Shown: in pieces, positions 1 to 9,298 of the stretch
Layout of the letters: every line of letters begins with the position of its first letter
Position numbering within the stretch: the first letter of the stretch is position 1
Assembly (NCBI GenBank): GCA_025529335.1
Contig: JAMYHX010000607.1
Span: 1-22,299 of the forward strand
Source: Rhizopus sp. PT2906
Lineage: Eukaryota; Mucoromycota; Mucoromycetes; Mucorales; Rhizopodaceae
Reading direction: 5' to 3'
DNA: 22,299 nt
The notes under the pieces: model-generated
The model's database searches: none
What the model saw: the letters and a program-made list of their open reading frames with translations, nothing else
Told to the model about the DNA's origin: nothing
Position numbers and translations under genes: made by a program

Positions 1-495
1 ATTTGACAAGCCAAATATGCAACAGGTGTAAAAATAGAAATATGGACAATGTTGTAACTGAGAAGTCAAAACGAAGAATACATAGATATTGAAGTGTAAA
101 TAAAATACTTGCAGCATCGTATGGAATCGTGATATCATGGCTGCACACAATATCTTGGACATGTTTCTATTCACTGCAAGAAACAATAATCAGCGTCTTG
201 ATATTTTCATGCGTCAAGGTACATCTAATGGCCAACCTTCTGTATGACTGATATGACTCTCTCATACGTCCTTACAGTGTAAGTTGTATTAACTATGTCT
301 GAATTTAAAAGTGCGAAAACTGTAACTAATCATTGGAACGTAGCATCTTTGACTAGTATATTCTAGTACACTCACTTGTCAGGTTGTGACTTCGGCTTTG
401 ACATTTTCTGACTTTAAATTTTGCAATTTTTAAATAAGTAAAGGTTTGCCCTAAAAAAAATAAACTCTTTCACTCAGCGCGTTATATAAATCCAG
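1..495. other. Upstream region of CCT8, no gene recognised
   Basis: No conserved protein, RNA gene or long open frame is visible. The only closed frame starting with ATG that I noticed is 36 codons (137-247), with no recognisable product. A TATA-like string (ttatataaat) sits at 482-491, immediately before the CCT8 start. It is too close to act as an ordinary TATA box unless transcription starts within or upstream of it, so the functional core promoter is unclear. The region presumably carries the CCT8 promoter and perhaps the end of a neighbouring transcript. Confidence 0.5.
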
Positions 496-2302
496 ATGGC
501 ATTGCGTGTACCCAAAGGAACTCTTCCTCAGTTATTCAAAGATGGATATAAAGTAACACATTTAAAGGACCTTGTAGATATAATCTGTACTAATCCAATA
601 TAGTTTCAACAAGGAGTAGAAGAAGCTGTCCTTCGAAATATTGAGGCTACTCATGAACTTTCAGAAGTTGTTAGAACTTCTTTAGGCCCTAATGGTATTT
701 TATATAATCATCTTCAACATTTTTAACTAATGGGCTTCTTATTTTAGGTCGTAACAAAATGATCATTAATCATCTGGAAAAGCTTTTCGTAACTAATGAT
801 GCTGCTACCATCATCCGTGAACTTGATGTTGTTCACCCTGCTGCAAAGCTCCTTGTCATGGCTTCTCAACAGCAAGAAAGTGAAGTAGGAGATAATACTA
901 ACTTGGTTATCGTGTTTGCTGGTGAACTTTTACAAAAAGCAGCTGATCTCCTAAGACTTGGTCTTCATCCTTCTGAAGTGATTCAAGGTTACGAATTAGC
1001 AAGAGATCGTGCCCTATCTATTCTTGAAGGTATTATTAATATAATTATGTTGTATATTAATCTAATTTTTATATATTAGAATTGACCGTCGGCAAAGTTG
1101 AATCATTAACATCACGCGATGAGCTCTACAAGATTGTCAAAGCAACTATTTCTTCAAAGCAATATGGTTATGAAGACTTTCTGGGCGGTTTAGTGGTGGA
1201 AGCTGCTTTAAACATTATGCCAAAGAATCCTAAAGACTTTAATGTTGATAATGTACGAGTTGTCAAGGTGATGGGTTCTAGTATTCACGAATCTCGTGTG
1301 GTTCGTGGTATGGTCTTTGGCCGTGAGCCCGAAGGAATTGTGCAAAACGCAAAGAATGCCAAGGTGGCTGTATTCACTTGTCCTTTGGATATCTCACAAA
1401 CAGAAACGAAGGGAACTGTCTTAATACACAATGCACAAGAAATGTTAAACTTTAGCAAAGATGAGGAAAAGCAGGTAGAAGGTATCTTTAAGGAACTTGC
1501 CGAAGCTGGTGTTAAGGTTGTTGTCACTGGTGCTGGTATTGGAGAACTTGCACTTCATTATTTGAACAGATACAACATCATGGCTGTCAAGGTGCTGTCA
1601 AAGTTTGATTTACGTCGTCTCTGTCGAGTGATTGGAGCAACCGCACTAGCCCGCTTGGGTACACCCACAGCTGAAGAGATGGGTGAATGTGATATAGTTG
1701 AAACTGTCGAAATTGGTTCTGACCGTGTCACCGTCTTCCGTCAAGAAGAATCTGACAAGTCTCGTACAGCGACCATTGTTATTCGTGGTGCTACACAAAA
1801 TCACATGGATGACATTGAACGCGCTATTGATGATGGTGTCAACGTGATCAAGGCTGCTACCAAAAACCCTCTGTTGTTAGCTGGTGCAGGTGCTGTTGAA
1901 ATGGAATTGAATAAACGTCTTCAACAAGTTGCTGCAAAGACACCTGGGTTGAATCAACACGCTATCAAAAAATTTGCTGAAGCTTTAGAAGTCATTCCTC
2001 GTACATTATGTGATAATTCTGGTATGGATGCCACTGCTGTTCTCTCTCGTCTATATGCTGCTCACTATCAAGAAGGTGATGCTGGTTTATGCACTGGTGT
2101 TGATGTCGAAAACGACAATGACGGCACTGTGGATGCCTCAAAGGCAGGCATTTTTGATTGTTTTGCTTCTAAGCACAATGCTATAAAATTAGCAGCTGAC
2201 ACAGCAATAACCATTCTTCGTGTAGATCAGATTATTATGTCTAAACCAGCTGGTGGTCCAAAGCCACCCAAGAAGCAGGGTCATTGGGATGAAGAAGATT
2301 AA
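496..2302 (+). CDS. CCT8: T-complex protein 1 subunit theta (CCT8), group II chaperonin
   Basis: This is one of the eight subunits of the cytosolic TRiC/CCT ring, which folds actin, tubulin and WD40 proteins using ATP. Four exons join in frame: 496-552, 604-694, 748-1029 and 1080-2302, giving 550 aa, the normal family length. Visible family features are an N-terminal VPKGTLPQLFKDGYK segment, SLGPNGRNKM, VTNDAATIIREL near residue 70, ETKGTVLIHNAQEM and the conserved tail DQIIMSKPAGGPKPP. The sequence is closer to yeast Cct8 than to the human subunit in several blocks (GAGIGELALHYLNRY, IVIRGATQN). One oddity is the nucleotide-binding motif, usually GDGTN in this subunit, which reads G97-D98-N99-T100-N101. 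The catalytic-type Asp is kept but the second Gly is Asn. The start is fixed by homology at the first exon. Confidence 0.97.
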
Positions 2303-2881
2303 CTAAAATAAACTTGCTTCGTACTTGTTAAAAACTATATGCCGTTTTCTTTTTTTTTTTTCCTATTTTATTAAGCATCCATGTCAGATATACACTCTTT
2401 TCGGAAAGTAAATTCGCCTGTGATCGAAAATAAATACACTCATGGTGAGAACAAAATTCATGTTGTATGAAATGTAAATTCGTCGTCGCCAAGAATATTT
2501 TCGTAATATTAACAGGTGGGCTCTGTCTTGGAGTTGAAATTAACTCTTTTGACATGATGTCGTTTTATTCAAACATATTTTTCTTTGTCGTCTTTTTACG
2601 CAAATAATTTTTTTATTTTATGACAACATTTTATAAAATTAATGTCAATAATTAATAAAAATACAGTATATGTCTTAACATAAAAAGTAGCCCTTGCCAG
2701 GCACGCAAAGAAAGAAAGTATGTAAGTGTTTATTACCTTAGAAAAGCAGGATATGGTCGATATGCCTATATCAACAATATAAAGCACTATTGAAAGAATA
2801 AAAAAGACTGAGTCGCCTCTACCAATCAAGAAAACGTGTAGAATCCATAAAGTCAACGAGAAAGCACAGAGGCATCTTACA
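2303..2881. other. CCT8 3' flank and AT-rich spacer
   Basis: An AATAAA-like string lies just after the CCT8 stop (about 2306-2311), followed by a T-run near 2349-2361. The rest is AT-rich. Short minus-strand open frames occur here, but their translations look like unselected low-complexity sequence. The part next to 2882 may belong to the decayed transposon that follows, but I could not define a terminal inverted repeat. Confidence 0.5.
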
Positions 2882-3448
2882 ATGACGGTAACAGACGATT
2901 CATTCGTAACATACGACCGTCTGATATTAGAGTTGCATAGAGTAGATATAAGGCTCTGTAGACAGATTGCTATCAGCAGTTTGAAGAGAACACAGTTTGA
3001 TTTGTACTTGGATGCTCATAAATCAGCATTGACAGAAGAACACATGAAGAAAAGGCTTCACTGGACAAATGAACAATGGTCTAACGTCGTTTGGAACGAT
3101 AACTCTCCGTTCACCGTTACCATTACCGATAGTGGCATGAGAGTCATTAGAGAAATTGACGAATAATACGATGCGAAACATATTGTGCCAACAAAGAAGT
3201 ACGGCGACGGTGAAGCGATGATCTAGAGCTGCTTTCATACAAATGATTTGGCCCTTTAGCCTAGGTTGACGGTACAGATTCATCAAGACAAATACATCAA
3301 CATTTTAGTCCAACATTTGCATACTTGGTGCAATCTGGCCATCCAACAAGAAGGCAGGGATTTCATATTTCAAGAGAATGGAGTCTCCTGTCATACAAGT
3401 GGTTATGCTCAATGGTAGAAGGAAACACACCAGATCAGGAGGCTTTGA
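2882..3448 (+). pseudogene. Decayed Tc1-like (Tc1/mariner) transposase
   Basis: The frame encodes a recognisable Tc1-type DDE transposase core. HWTNEQWSNVVWNDNSPF corresponds to the block holding the first catalytic Asp. YDAKHIVPTKKYGDG and the degenerate block FQENGVSCHTSGYAQW follow, in the region that normally carries the second catalytic Asp (QEDGASCHTS-like). In-frame stops occur at 3164 (TAA), 3224 (TAG), 3257 (TAG), 3416 (TAG) and 3446 (TGA), and the second catalytic Asp appears as Asn. The C-terminal part with the third acidic residue was not found. The N-terminal DNA-binding helices are also missing or diverged beyond recognition. This is a dead, truncated copy. No TA-flanked terminal inverted repeats were identified. 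Confidence 0.85.
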
Positions 3449-3640
3449 TTCGTTTTTGTTTTTGCTTTGTTTTGGTTAGTCATCACACATGCTAGGAGAC
3501 GAAGGGGCGGGTCAAAGACGAGACGGAAGAGTAAAGGGCTAAATGGATCCTCTTGACGTCAACCTCGTCAGACTTGGTTAAGAAGTCGTTGACGTTGATA
3601 CTTATCTGAATGAAGAAGAAAAGGTTCATTATGGAAATAG

Positions 3641-3919
3641 CCAGCTGAGAGGGTAACTCGAAGTGAGACAGGATTTGAGCAGGATAATCGGGCTGGACAC
3701 GGTCATGAGCATTTTCTTGATCTAAAAGTAGCCCCAATGGTGGAAGAGTTATTGAAATAGGCAGCAATCATTACCAGTTGGAAGGATACGTTCATATTCT
3801 TAAATGAAACTCTTAGTAATGAAACCTAATCGATGCTGGAAGACCTTGGTTTCGAGAACATCCATGGCATAGGTATTGATGAGAGCAACTGGAAGCCAAT
3901 TTTAGAGGGTTCAAATTGA
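3641..3919 (+). pseudogene. Unrecognised decayed reading frame
   Basis: One frame runs 93 codons to a TGA at 3917 with two internal stops (TAG 3758, TAA 3827). It has a composition that looks coding rather than random: acidic and mixed, with segments such as HGHEHFLDLKVAPMVEELLK and LEDLGFENIHGIGIDESNW. No family is recognised. It follows the dead Tc1-like copy directly, so it may be an older inserted element or a gene fragment. A competing minus-strand open frame (3492-3767) covers part of it and has no recognisable content either. The call rests only on how the translation looks. Confidence 0.3.
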
Positions 3920-3936
3920 CAGCGGACTTTTATTCT

Positions 3937-3970
3937 TTCTTTCATTCTTTCTCTTTCTCTCTCTGTCTTC
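3937..3970 (+). promoter_or_regulatory. Pyrimidine-rich leader before SVP26
   Basis: A CT-rich run of roughly 34 bases ends three bases before the ATG, which sits in a good Kozak-like context (caccATGG). Similar pyrimidine tracts precede TKL1 and HMG-CoA synthase in this window, so it is probably a local transcription-initiator style. Confidence 0.45.
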
Positions 3971-3973
3971 ACC

Positions 3974-4917
3974 ATGGGATTACTTCATCCTATAGCGTAT
4001 ATTGCAACTGGTCTTGCATTTTGTTTCTTTATCTTCAGCTTAGGTACATTTAATACATGTTTAAGCATTTGGACTATCTTATGCATAGACACACGTGTGT
4101 TTAACATTTAATTGTTAGCATGTGGTCTTTACTATTTAGCAGAATTGGTTAGATCTACCTATGTTTAGTATAATATTAAACTCTTTTATTAGGTAGAAGA
4201 ACATTCTGTTTATACAAAAAAAGTGATTAGAACAATAACCTATGTATGATTATATATAAAGGATATATTTCACATTCTATTGACACATACAATAGGTTGT
4301 CATTTCATTACATGTATTATTTTGGATATTCGATCGTCTACCATTCCTCTACTTGTTATTCTCAGTTCTATGTCATTTTGTCTATAGTCTCAATTTGAAG
4401 ACGTTTCCTTTTATCAACCTATCCAGTATCGCCTTTATCAGCAGTTGTAGTAAGTTTATATGATTTATAAATGAATTGATACCAACTCTCCTATCATTCC
4501 TAAATAGTCTTGGTGTTTGCCGACCATTTTTTATGGTTTAGATACTTTACAGCCCATTATAAGCCATTTATGGACATTGCTGCATTTTTCGGTCTTTGTG
4601 TATGGCTCGTACCCTTTGCTTATTTTATCAGCTTGAGTGCAAATGACAATGCATTACCTATAAGTGGTATGTAGTTTAAGTTGTATGAGAGTTTTGATTA
4701 AATTATATATTTATCTATAGATTCATCATTTATCGATAATATCCCTCATCAACATAAGCAAGGACTATTAAAGACCTTGTTGGGTTACTTTGGAATTAAA
4801 CAACAAGAAGTACCCAATGAAAGCCTTGATTATACCAACAACACAAATTATCACCGTTCAGCTACAAACACAATTACGACTACTCATGAAGGAATACAAA
4901 ACAGAAAGGCGATCTAA
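3974..4917 (+). CDS. SVP26: SVP26/TEX261 family ER-Golgi membrane protein
   Basis: This is a small polytopic protein of the early secretory pathway. In yeast, Svp26 recruits Golgi mannosyltransferases and other type II membrane proteins into COPII vesicles. Six exons join in frame: 3974-4043, 4119-4147, 4193-4243, 4296-4449, 4508-4666 and 4721-4917, giving 219 aa. Diagnostic blocks are GLYYLAELVEEH (about residues 26-37), LNLKTFPFINLSS, DHFLWFRYF and CVWLVPFAYFISLSANDNALP. All correspond to the family's conserved loops and membrane segments. I see about four to five hydrophobic spans, starting with residues 8-30. The hydrophilic C-terminal tail (about the last 60 residues, Asn/Thr-rich) is poorly conserved, as in other fungi. 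The stop lies 21 bp from the convergent DPH6 stop, and AATAAATAAA overlaps its end, so the two 3' UTRs almost certainly overlap. Confidence 0.93.
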
Positions 4918-4938
4918 ATAAATAAAAAAAGGCACACT

Positions 4939-6074
4939 TTATTTATTTTCTAGTCGACACTTTTTGAATTTTAGATACACAACTGGAGCAAAGGCATCAT
5001 CTGAGTGAGTGATATGTTCGACTTCCTCCCTAGAAAGAGAAAGGGTTATTATTTGTGTATAATTTAGCCACTTTACTTACACGACAATACGCTTTTTAAA
5101 TAACGGACAATCCAAAGTGAACGTCTCGTATTCACCACCTTCACCACAGATATGTGATTCATATCTTTCATTCTATTGTAACGAAAATGAAGCAGGTCAA
5201 TGACTTTTTGATTCATTCTTTCTCTTTATGTTTACCAATTGAACTAGTTTAGGATACATTTCACCAATCGTTTTACCAAGATCATTTGGTCCCAACCCCA
5301 TTGCAGCAACCTTTATCAAGATAGCATTTACACCTGAACTTGCCATTTCTGCTAATAGCTCTTTCTGATCTCTTTGCCACAAATAAGCAAAGGACGTCAG
5401 GCCTAATCGATCGCAACTATAAATTGTTTCAGCTATTGATCCTTTATATATATATATGTATGCATATATATGCCGTGCTCTTTTGTGCGGTCTATTTACA
5501 CATTTTCTACTCTAACTTTTTGATAGCTTGATAGAATTGCTCCAACAGAGACACCCTTTACATCTGGATGTTTTTCCTACATCATGTTTGAATCCATTGT
5601 TTTGATATACACACAAAAGACTTACAAGAACTTCCTTCAAGAGAACATACAGATCCTCTGTTTCGTCTTGAGGCGTAACCTCATAGTTTGCACCCTGAGC
5701 TATGGCTGTGCCTGTGATATCACGTCTATAAAGGGGAAGTTGCATACAATCTGCATAAAAATCGATAGCATCGTGACCAACTGTTTGATACATAAAACTG
5801 TCCAACTCGTCTAAATAATTCTACCGTTAATCAGCATAAACCACTTTCTCTTTTTTTTTTTTTTTTTTTTTCTTCTTCTTCTAACATTACCTTTTCCTGA
5901 TCCAGTAGGTGGTTTTAAATTAGCCAAGGCCACAATCTCATGCCCATTAGCGACACACTGCATCATGTTATAACAGCTGTCTTTTCCGCCACTGTTATTT
6001 GGTATGAGCTCATTATACCTTATGCATACTTTTCATTTTTGTTGTACTTTCCTTACTAAACCAATGACCTTCAT
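4939..6074 (-). CDS. DPH6: Diphthine--ammonia ligase (DPH6)
   Basis: This enzyme catalyses the ATP-dependent last step of diphthamide formation, amidating diphthine on elongation factor 2. Downstream exons are well supported: 5891-6008 (or from 5991), 5626-5810, 5500-5576, 5236-5416, 5081-5172 and 4939-5029. Exon 1 is 6057-6074 (MKVIGL). The product is about 250 aa, like the short animal enzyme and without the C-terminal extension of yeast Dph6. Motifs are the PP-loop SGGKDSCYNMM, DELDSFMYQTVGHDAIDFYA, VAAMGLGPNDLGKTI and CGEGGEYETFTLDCPLF. The first junction is odd. A canonical GT-AG intron (6009-6056) keeps frame but adds L-I-P-N-N before SGGKDS. The family-like VSGGKDS needs a non-GT donor. 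Intron 2 carries a 21-T run (5851-5871, plus strand). The start is chosen because it lies directly before the PP-loop. Confidence 0.93.
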
Positions 6075-6527
6075 TTACTTAAGAAAAGAGAGGGAAAAAA
6101 AGTTTAAAAAAAAGAGAAAATGGCCATTTTGCGGGACAATTTTCTTAGCCACATAAAGTGCTTCTGTTATCTTTGTGTATTTGTTATACTTGTGTGTTTG
6201 TAGTAAATTTTGTGTTGCAAGCAAAAAATAACCAAGTGATAGTGTCCAAATAATCATGCAGTCCTTTTTTTCTTTGTTTAAACGCACTTTTATTTTAATA
6301 TGGCCGAATGCACAGGTTTAGTAAGCCTTTTGTTATTATTATTCATATTCACTCCAACGGAGATTAGCGGCAACATTAAGCGAATCATTACAAAGGTAAA
6401 ATGATTCAACCTTATCACTAATAAAATCTCCGAGATTTATAAGCAAATTCAGGGCCAAAAATCCACACAATTGGCCAAGGGGCGTGCCATCAAAGAGAAA
6501 CAAGAGTGGGTATACGTGTTTATTTCT

Positions 6528-6555
6528 AATCATTAGTCATTTATAACTAATGATT
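6528..6555. repeat. Perfect 10-bp inverted repeat, 8-bp spacer
   Basis: The arm aatcattagt at 6528-6537 is matched exactly by its reverse complement at 6546-6555. It lies about 200 bp upstream of the TKL1 start. It could be a binding site for a dimeric transcription factor, a hairpin, or chance in AT-rich DNA. Confidence 0.5.
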
Positions 6556-6705
6556 CTTCTTAAACATAGCTTGTTTTTAAGCTTATTTAAAACACAGTAC
6601 CTACCTTCACTCATCTTAATGGAACCCAACCCCCCAAAAATAAAGCCTGATAGCCATATTTGATTCACCGACATCGTCAAGGTTAAATAAACTTTTTAAT
6701 AAATT

Positions 6706-6750
6706 CCTTTGTCTTTCTCTTTTTTTCCCCACCATTTTTTCTTTTCTTAA
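6706..6750 (+). promoter_or_regulatory. Pyrimidine-rich leader of TKL1
   Basis: An almost uninterrupted C/T tract ends shortly before the TKL1 ATG (aaagccATGG context). A taaataaa-like string about 25-30 bp further upstream may serve as a TATA-type element. This pattern is typical of highly expressed fungal genes and matches those before SVP26 and HMG-CoA synthase. Confidence 0.45.
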
Positions 6751-6754
6751 AGCC

Positions 6755-9195
6755 ATGGTTCAATCTATCGATCAAAGAGCTATCAACACTGTTCGTTGTC
6801 TTGCTGCCGATGTTGTCAAGGGCGCCAATTCAGGTCATCCTGGTATGATATACACATAACTTTTTATATGCATATTCTTATCATCTATTCAGGTGCTCCA
6901 ATGGGCTGTGCTCCCATGGCTCATGTCTTATTCCACAAGTTCATGAGATATAACCCCAAGAATCCCAAGTTTATTAACCGCGATCGTTTTGTTCTTTCCA
7001 ACGGTCACGGTTGTGCTTTACAATACATTATGCTCCACCTTGCTGGTTATGATGTGACTATGGATGATCTCAAAAACTTCCGTCAACTTGACTCAAAGTA
7101 AGCCCACAAAAAAAAAACGCGATTCCTGATTATCGTCGGAGTCTATGTATTATTGTCTTTTTAACCATTCACGTCTTAGAACTCCTGGTCATCCTGAAGT
7201 GAACGATACTCCCGGTATTGAAGTCACAACTGGTCCTTTGGGTCAAGGTAAGATAAAACAATTAAAAACCTAAGAACCGCTCATCTAAAAGATCAAAACA
7301 GGTATTTCCAATGCTGTCGGCTTGGCTGCTGCTGAAGCCCACTTTGCTGCTACCTACAACAAGCCCGGTTACGAACTCTTCAACAACAACACCTTTGTTA
7401 TCCTTGGTGATGGTTGTCTCCAAGAAGGTGTCAGTGCTGAAGCCATTTCTCTTGCTGGGTAAGTTATACTAATTGAAGATGGCTTACAAGAAAACGATCT
7501 AACTGATATATAGTCACTGGAAGCTTGGCAAGCTCATTGCTCTCTATGACGATAACGCCATTACTATTGATGGTTCCACAGAAGTTTCATTCACTGAAGA
7601 CGTTCTTCAACGCTTCCAGGCTTGTGGATGGCACACACTTGTTGTCAGCGATGGTGATAACGATATTACAGCTATTCAAAAAGCTATTGAAGAAGCCAAG
7701 AGCGTGACTGATAAGCCTACTCTTATCAAGGTCAAGACTACCATCGGTACGATTTTCTTTTAATCATTGTAATAATCATTGTCATCTGATAAACATGATA
7801 GGTTATGGTTCATTGAACCAAGGTGAAGAAAAGGTTCACGGCTCTCCTCTTTCAGGTAAAAAAAAAAAGAAATCAATACTGTATATGTGTTATTAAGTTA
7901 CTGTGTAGATGCCGATATCAAACAAGTTAAGGAAAAGTTTGGTTTCAATGGTGATGAAAAGTACAGTGTTCCTCAAGAGGTAGACAAGTCAGATTAATAT
8001 GCATAAAGAATAGAGAAGCTAATATATTGTTTAGGTCTATGATTTATACGCTGCCCGTGCTGAATACGGTGCCAAGGTTGAACAGGAATGGAACGAGCTC
8101 TTTAGCAGATACAAGTCTGAATACCCCGCCGAAGCAGCTGAAATCGAACGTAGATTCAATGGCAAGTTGCCTGAAGGTTGGGAAGCCGTTCTCCCTCGTT
8201 TCACTCCTTCTGATGCGCCTGTTGCCACTCGTAAGTTATCCGAAGGTGTCCTTACTGCCCTTTCCGAAGTTGTCCCTGAACTTTTGGGTGGATCTGCCGA
8301 TTTGACCGGTTCCAACTTGACTCGTTGGAAGAAGGCTGTTGACTTCCAACACCCCTCCACTGGCCTTGGTGACTACAGTGGTCGTTATTTCCGTTATGGT
8401 GTACGTGAACACGGTATGTTTGCCATCATGAACGGTTTGGCTGCCTATGGTGGTAACATTCCATTTGGTGGTACTTTCCTCAATTTCTTGACCTACGGTT
8501 GGGGTGCTGCCCGTCTTTCTGCTTTATCTCACTTCCGTGTCATCTATGTCATGACCCACGATTCTATTGGTCTTGGTGAAGACGGTCCTACCCACCAGCC
8601 TATCGAAACCTTAGTCTTAACACGTGCTACTCCCAACATGCTCACTTTCCGTCCTGCTGATGGTAACGAAGTTTCAGGTACATACCTTGCCGCTCTCGAA
8701 AACGCACACCGTCCTTCAGTCATTGCCCTCTCTCGTCAAAACCTTCCTCAACTCGCTGGTTCATCTATCGAGGTCGTTCGCCGTGGTGGTTATGTCCTTC
8801 AAGATGCCGAAAATACTCAATTGATCTTGGTTGCCACTGGTTCCGAAGTTTCCTTGGCCGTTGATGCCGCTAAGCAATTAGCCGCTGAAGGCATTGCTAC
8901 TCGTGTTGTATCTATGCCTTGTACTGAATTATTTGATGAACAACCTGAAGAATATAAGAAATCCGTTTTAGTTCCTGGTGTGCCCATCATTTCTATTGAA
9001 GCACTTAGTACCACTGGCTGGGAACGTTATGCTCATGCTCACGTTGGTATGAGAACCTTTGGTGCTTCTGCACCTATCAAGGAACTTTACAAGAAATTCA
9101 ATATTACTGTTGAAGCTACTGTCGAAAAGTCTAAGAAGGTCCTTGCTTACTATCAAAAGGCTGGCTATGTCCCTGAAGTCGGTCTTGATTTCTAA
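6755..9195 (+). CDS. TKL1: Transketolase
   Basis: This cytosolic thiamine-diphosphate enzyme of the non-oxidative pentose phosphate pathway moves two-carbon units between ketose and aldose phosphates. Eight exons join in frame: 6755-6842, 6893-7097, 7180-7247, 7302-7458, 7514-7746, 7802-7855, 7909-7979 and 8035-9195, giving 678 aa, the usual yeast length. Visible features are NSGHPGAPMG near residue 26, the ThDP-binding GDGCLQEGVSAEA (from about 156), FRYGVREHGM with the cofactor-activating Glu near residue 417, FGGTFLNFLTYGWGA, and GLGEDGPTHQPIE. Introns are concentrated in the first 45% of the gene and the last exon is long. Codon use is C-ending-rich compared with neighbours (AAG, GGT, TTC, ATC), which suggests high expression. 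The stop lies 103 bp from that of the convergent glucosyltransferase. Confidence 0.98.
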
Positions 9196-9298
9196 ATATA
9201 ACCTCAATCCAAGAAATATTTAACTTTCATTAATCGTACATTTTTATTACAATATTCAATAAAAAAAAGAGGGTTTCTTTTTGCGCTTAAGGCTATAT

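Larger units (their letters stand above)
6075..6754. other. Divergent intergenic region between DPH6 and TKL1
   Basis: These 680 bp separate two genes read outward, so they should hold both promoters. The DPH6-proximal part is A-rich and T-rich. A perfect 10-bp inverted repeat lies at 6528-6555. A 64-codon minus-strand open frame (6339-6533) shows no family features and is ignored. The TKL1-proximal end is a strong pyrimidine tract. Confidence 0.6.

Noticed and set aside
137..247. 36-codon plus-strand ORF upstream of CCT8
   Set aside because: Short, with no recognisable family and no supporting splice or promoter context.
1285..1527. Antisense ORF inside CCT8
   Set aside because: It is a shadow of the conserved CCT8 coding frame.
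2328..2856. Two minus-strand ORFs downstream of CCT8
   Set aside because: Low-complexity translations with no family features; likely chance in AT-rich DNA.
3492..3767. Minus-strand 91-codon ORF
   Set aside because: No recognisable content; it overlaps the plus-strand decayed frame, which looks more coding-like, though neither is certain.
6339..6533. Minus-strand 64-codon ORF in the DPH6-TKL1 gap
   Set aside because: No homology visible, and it lies where two promoters are needed.
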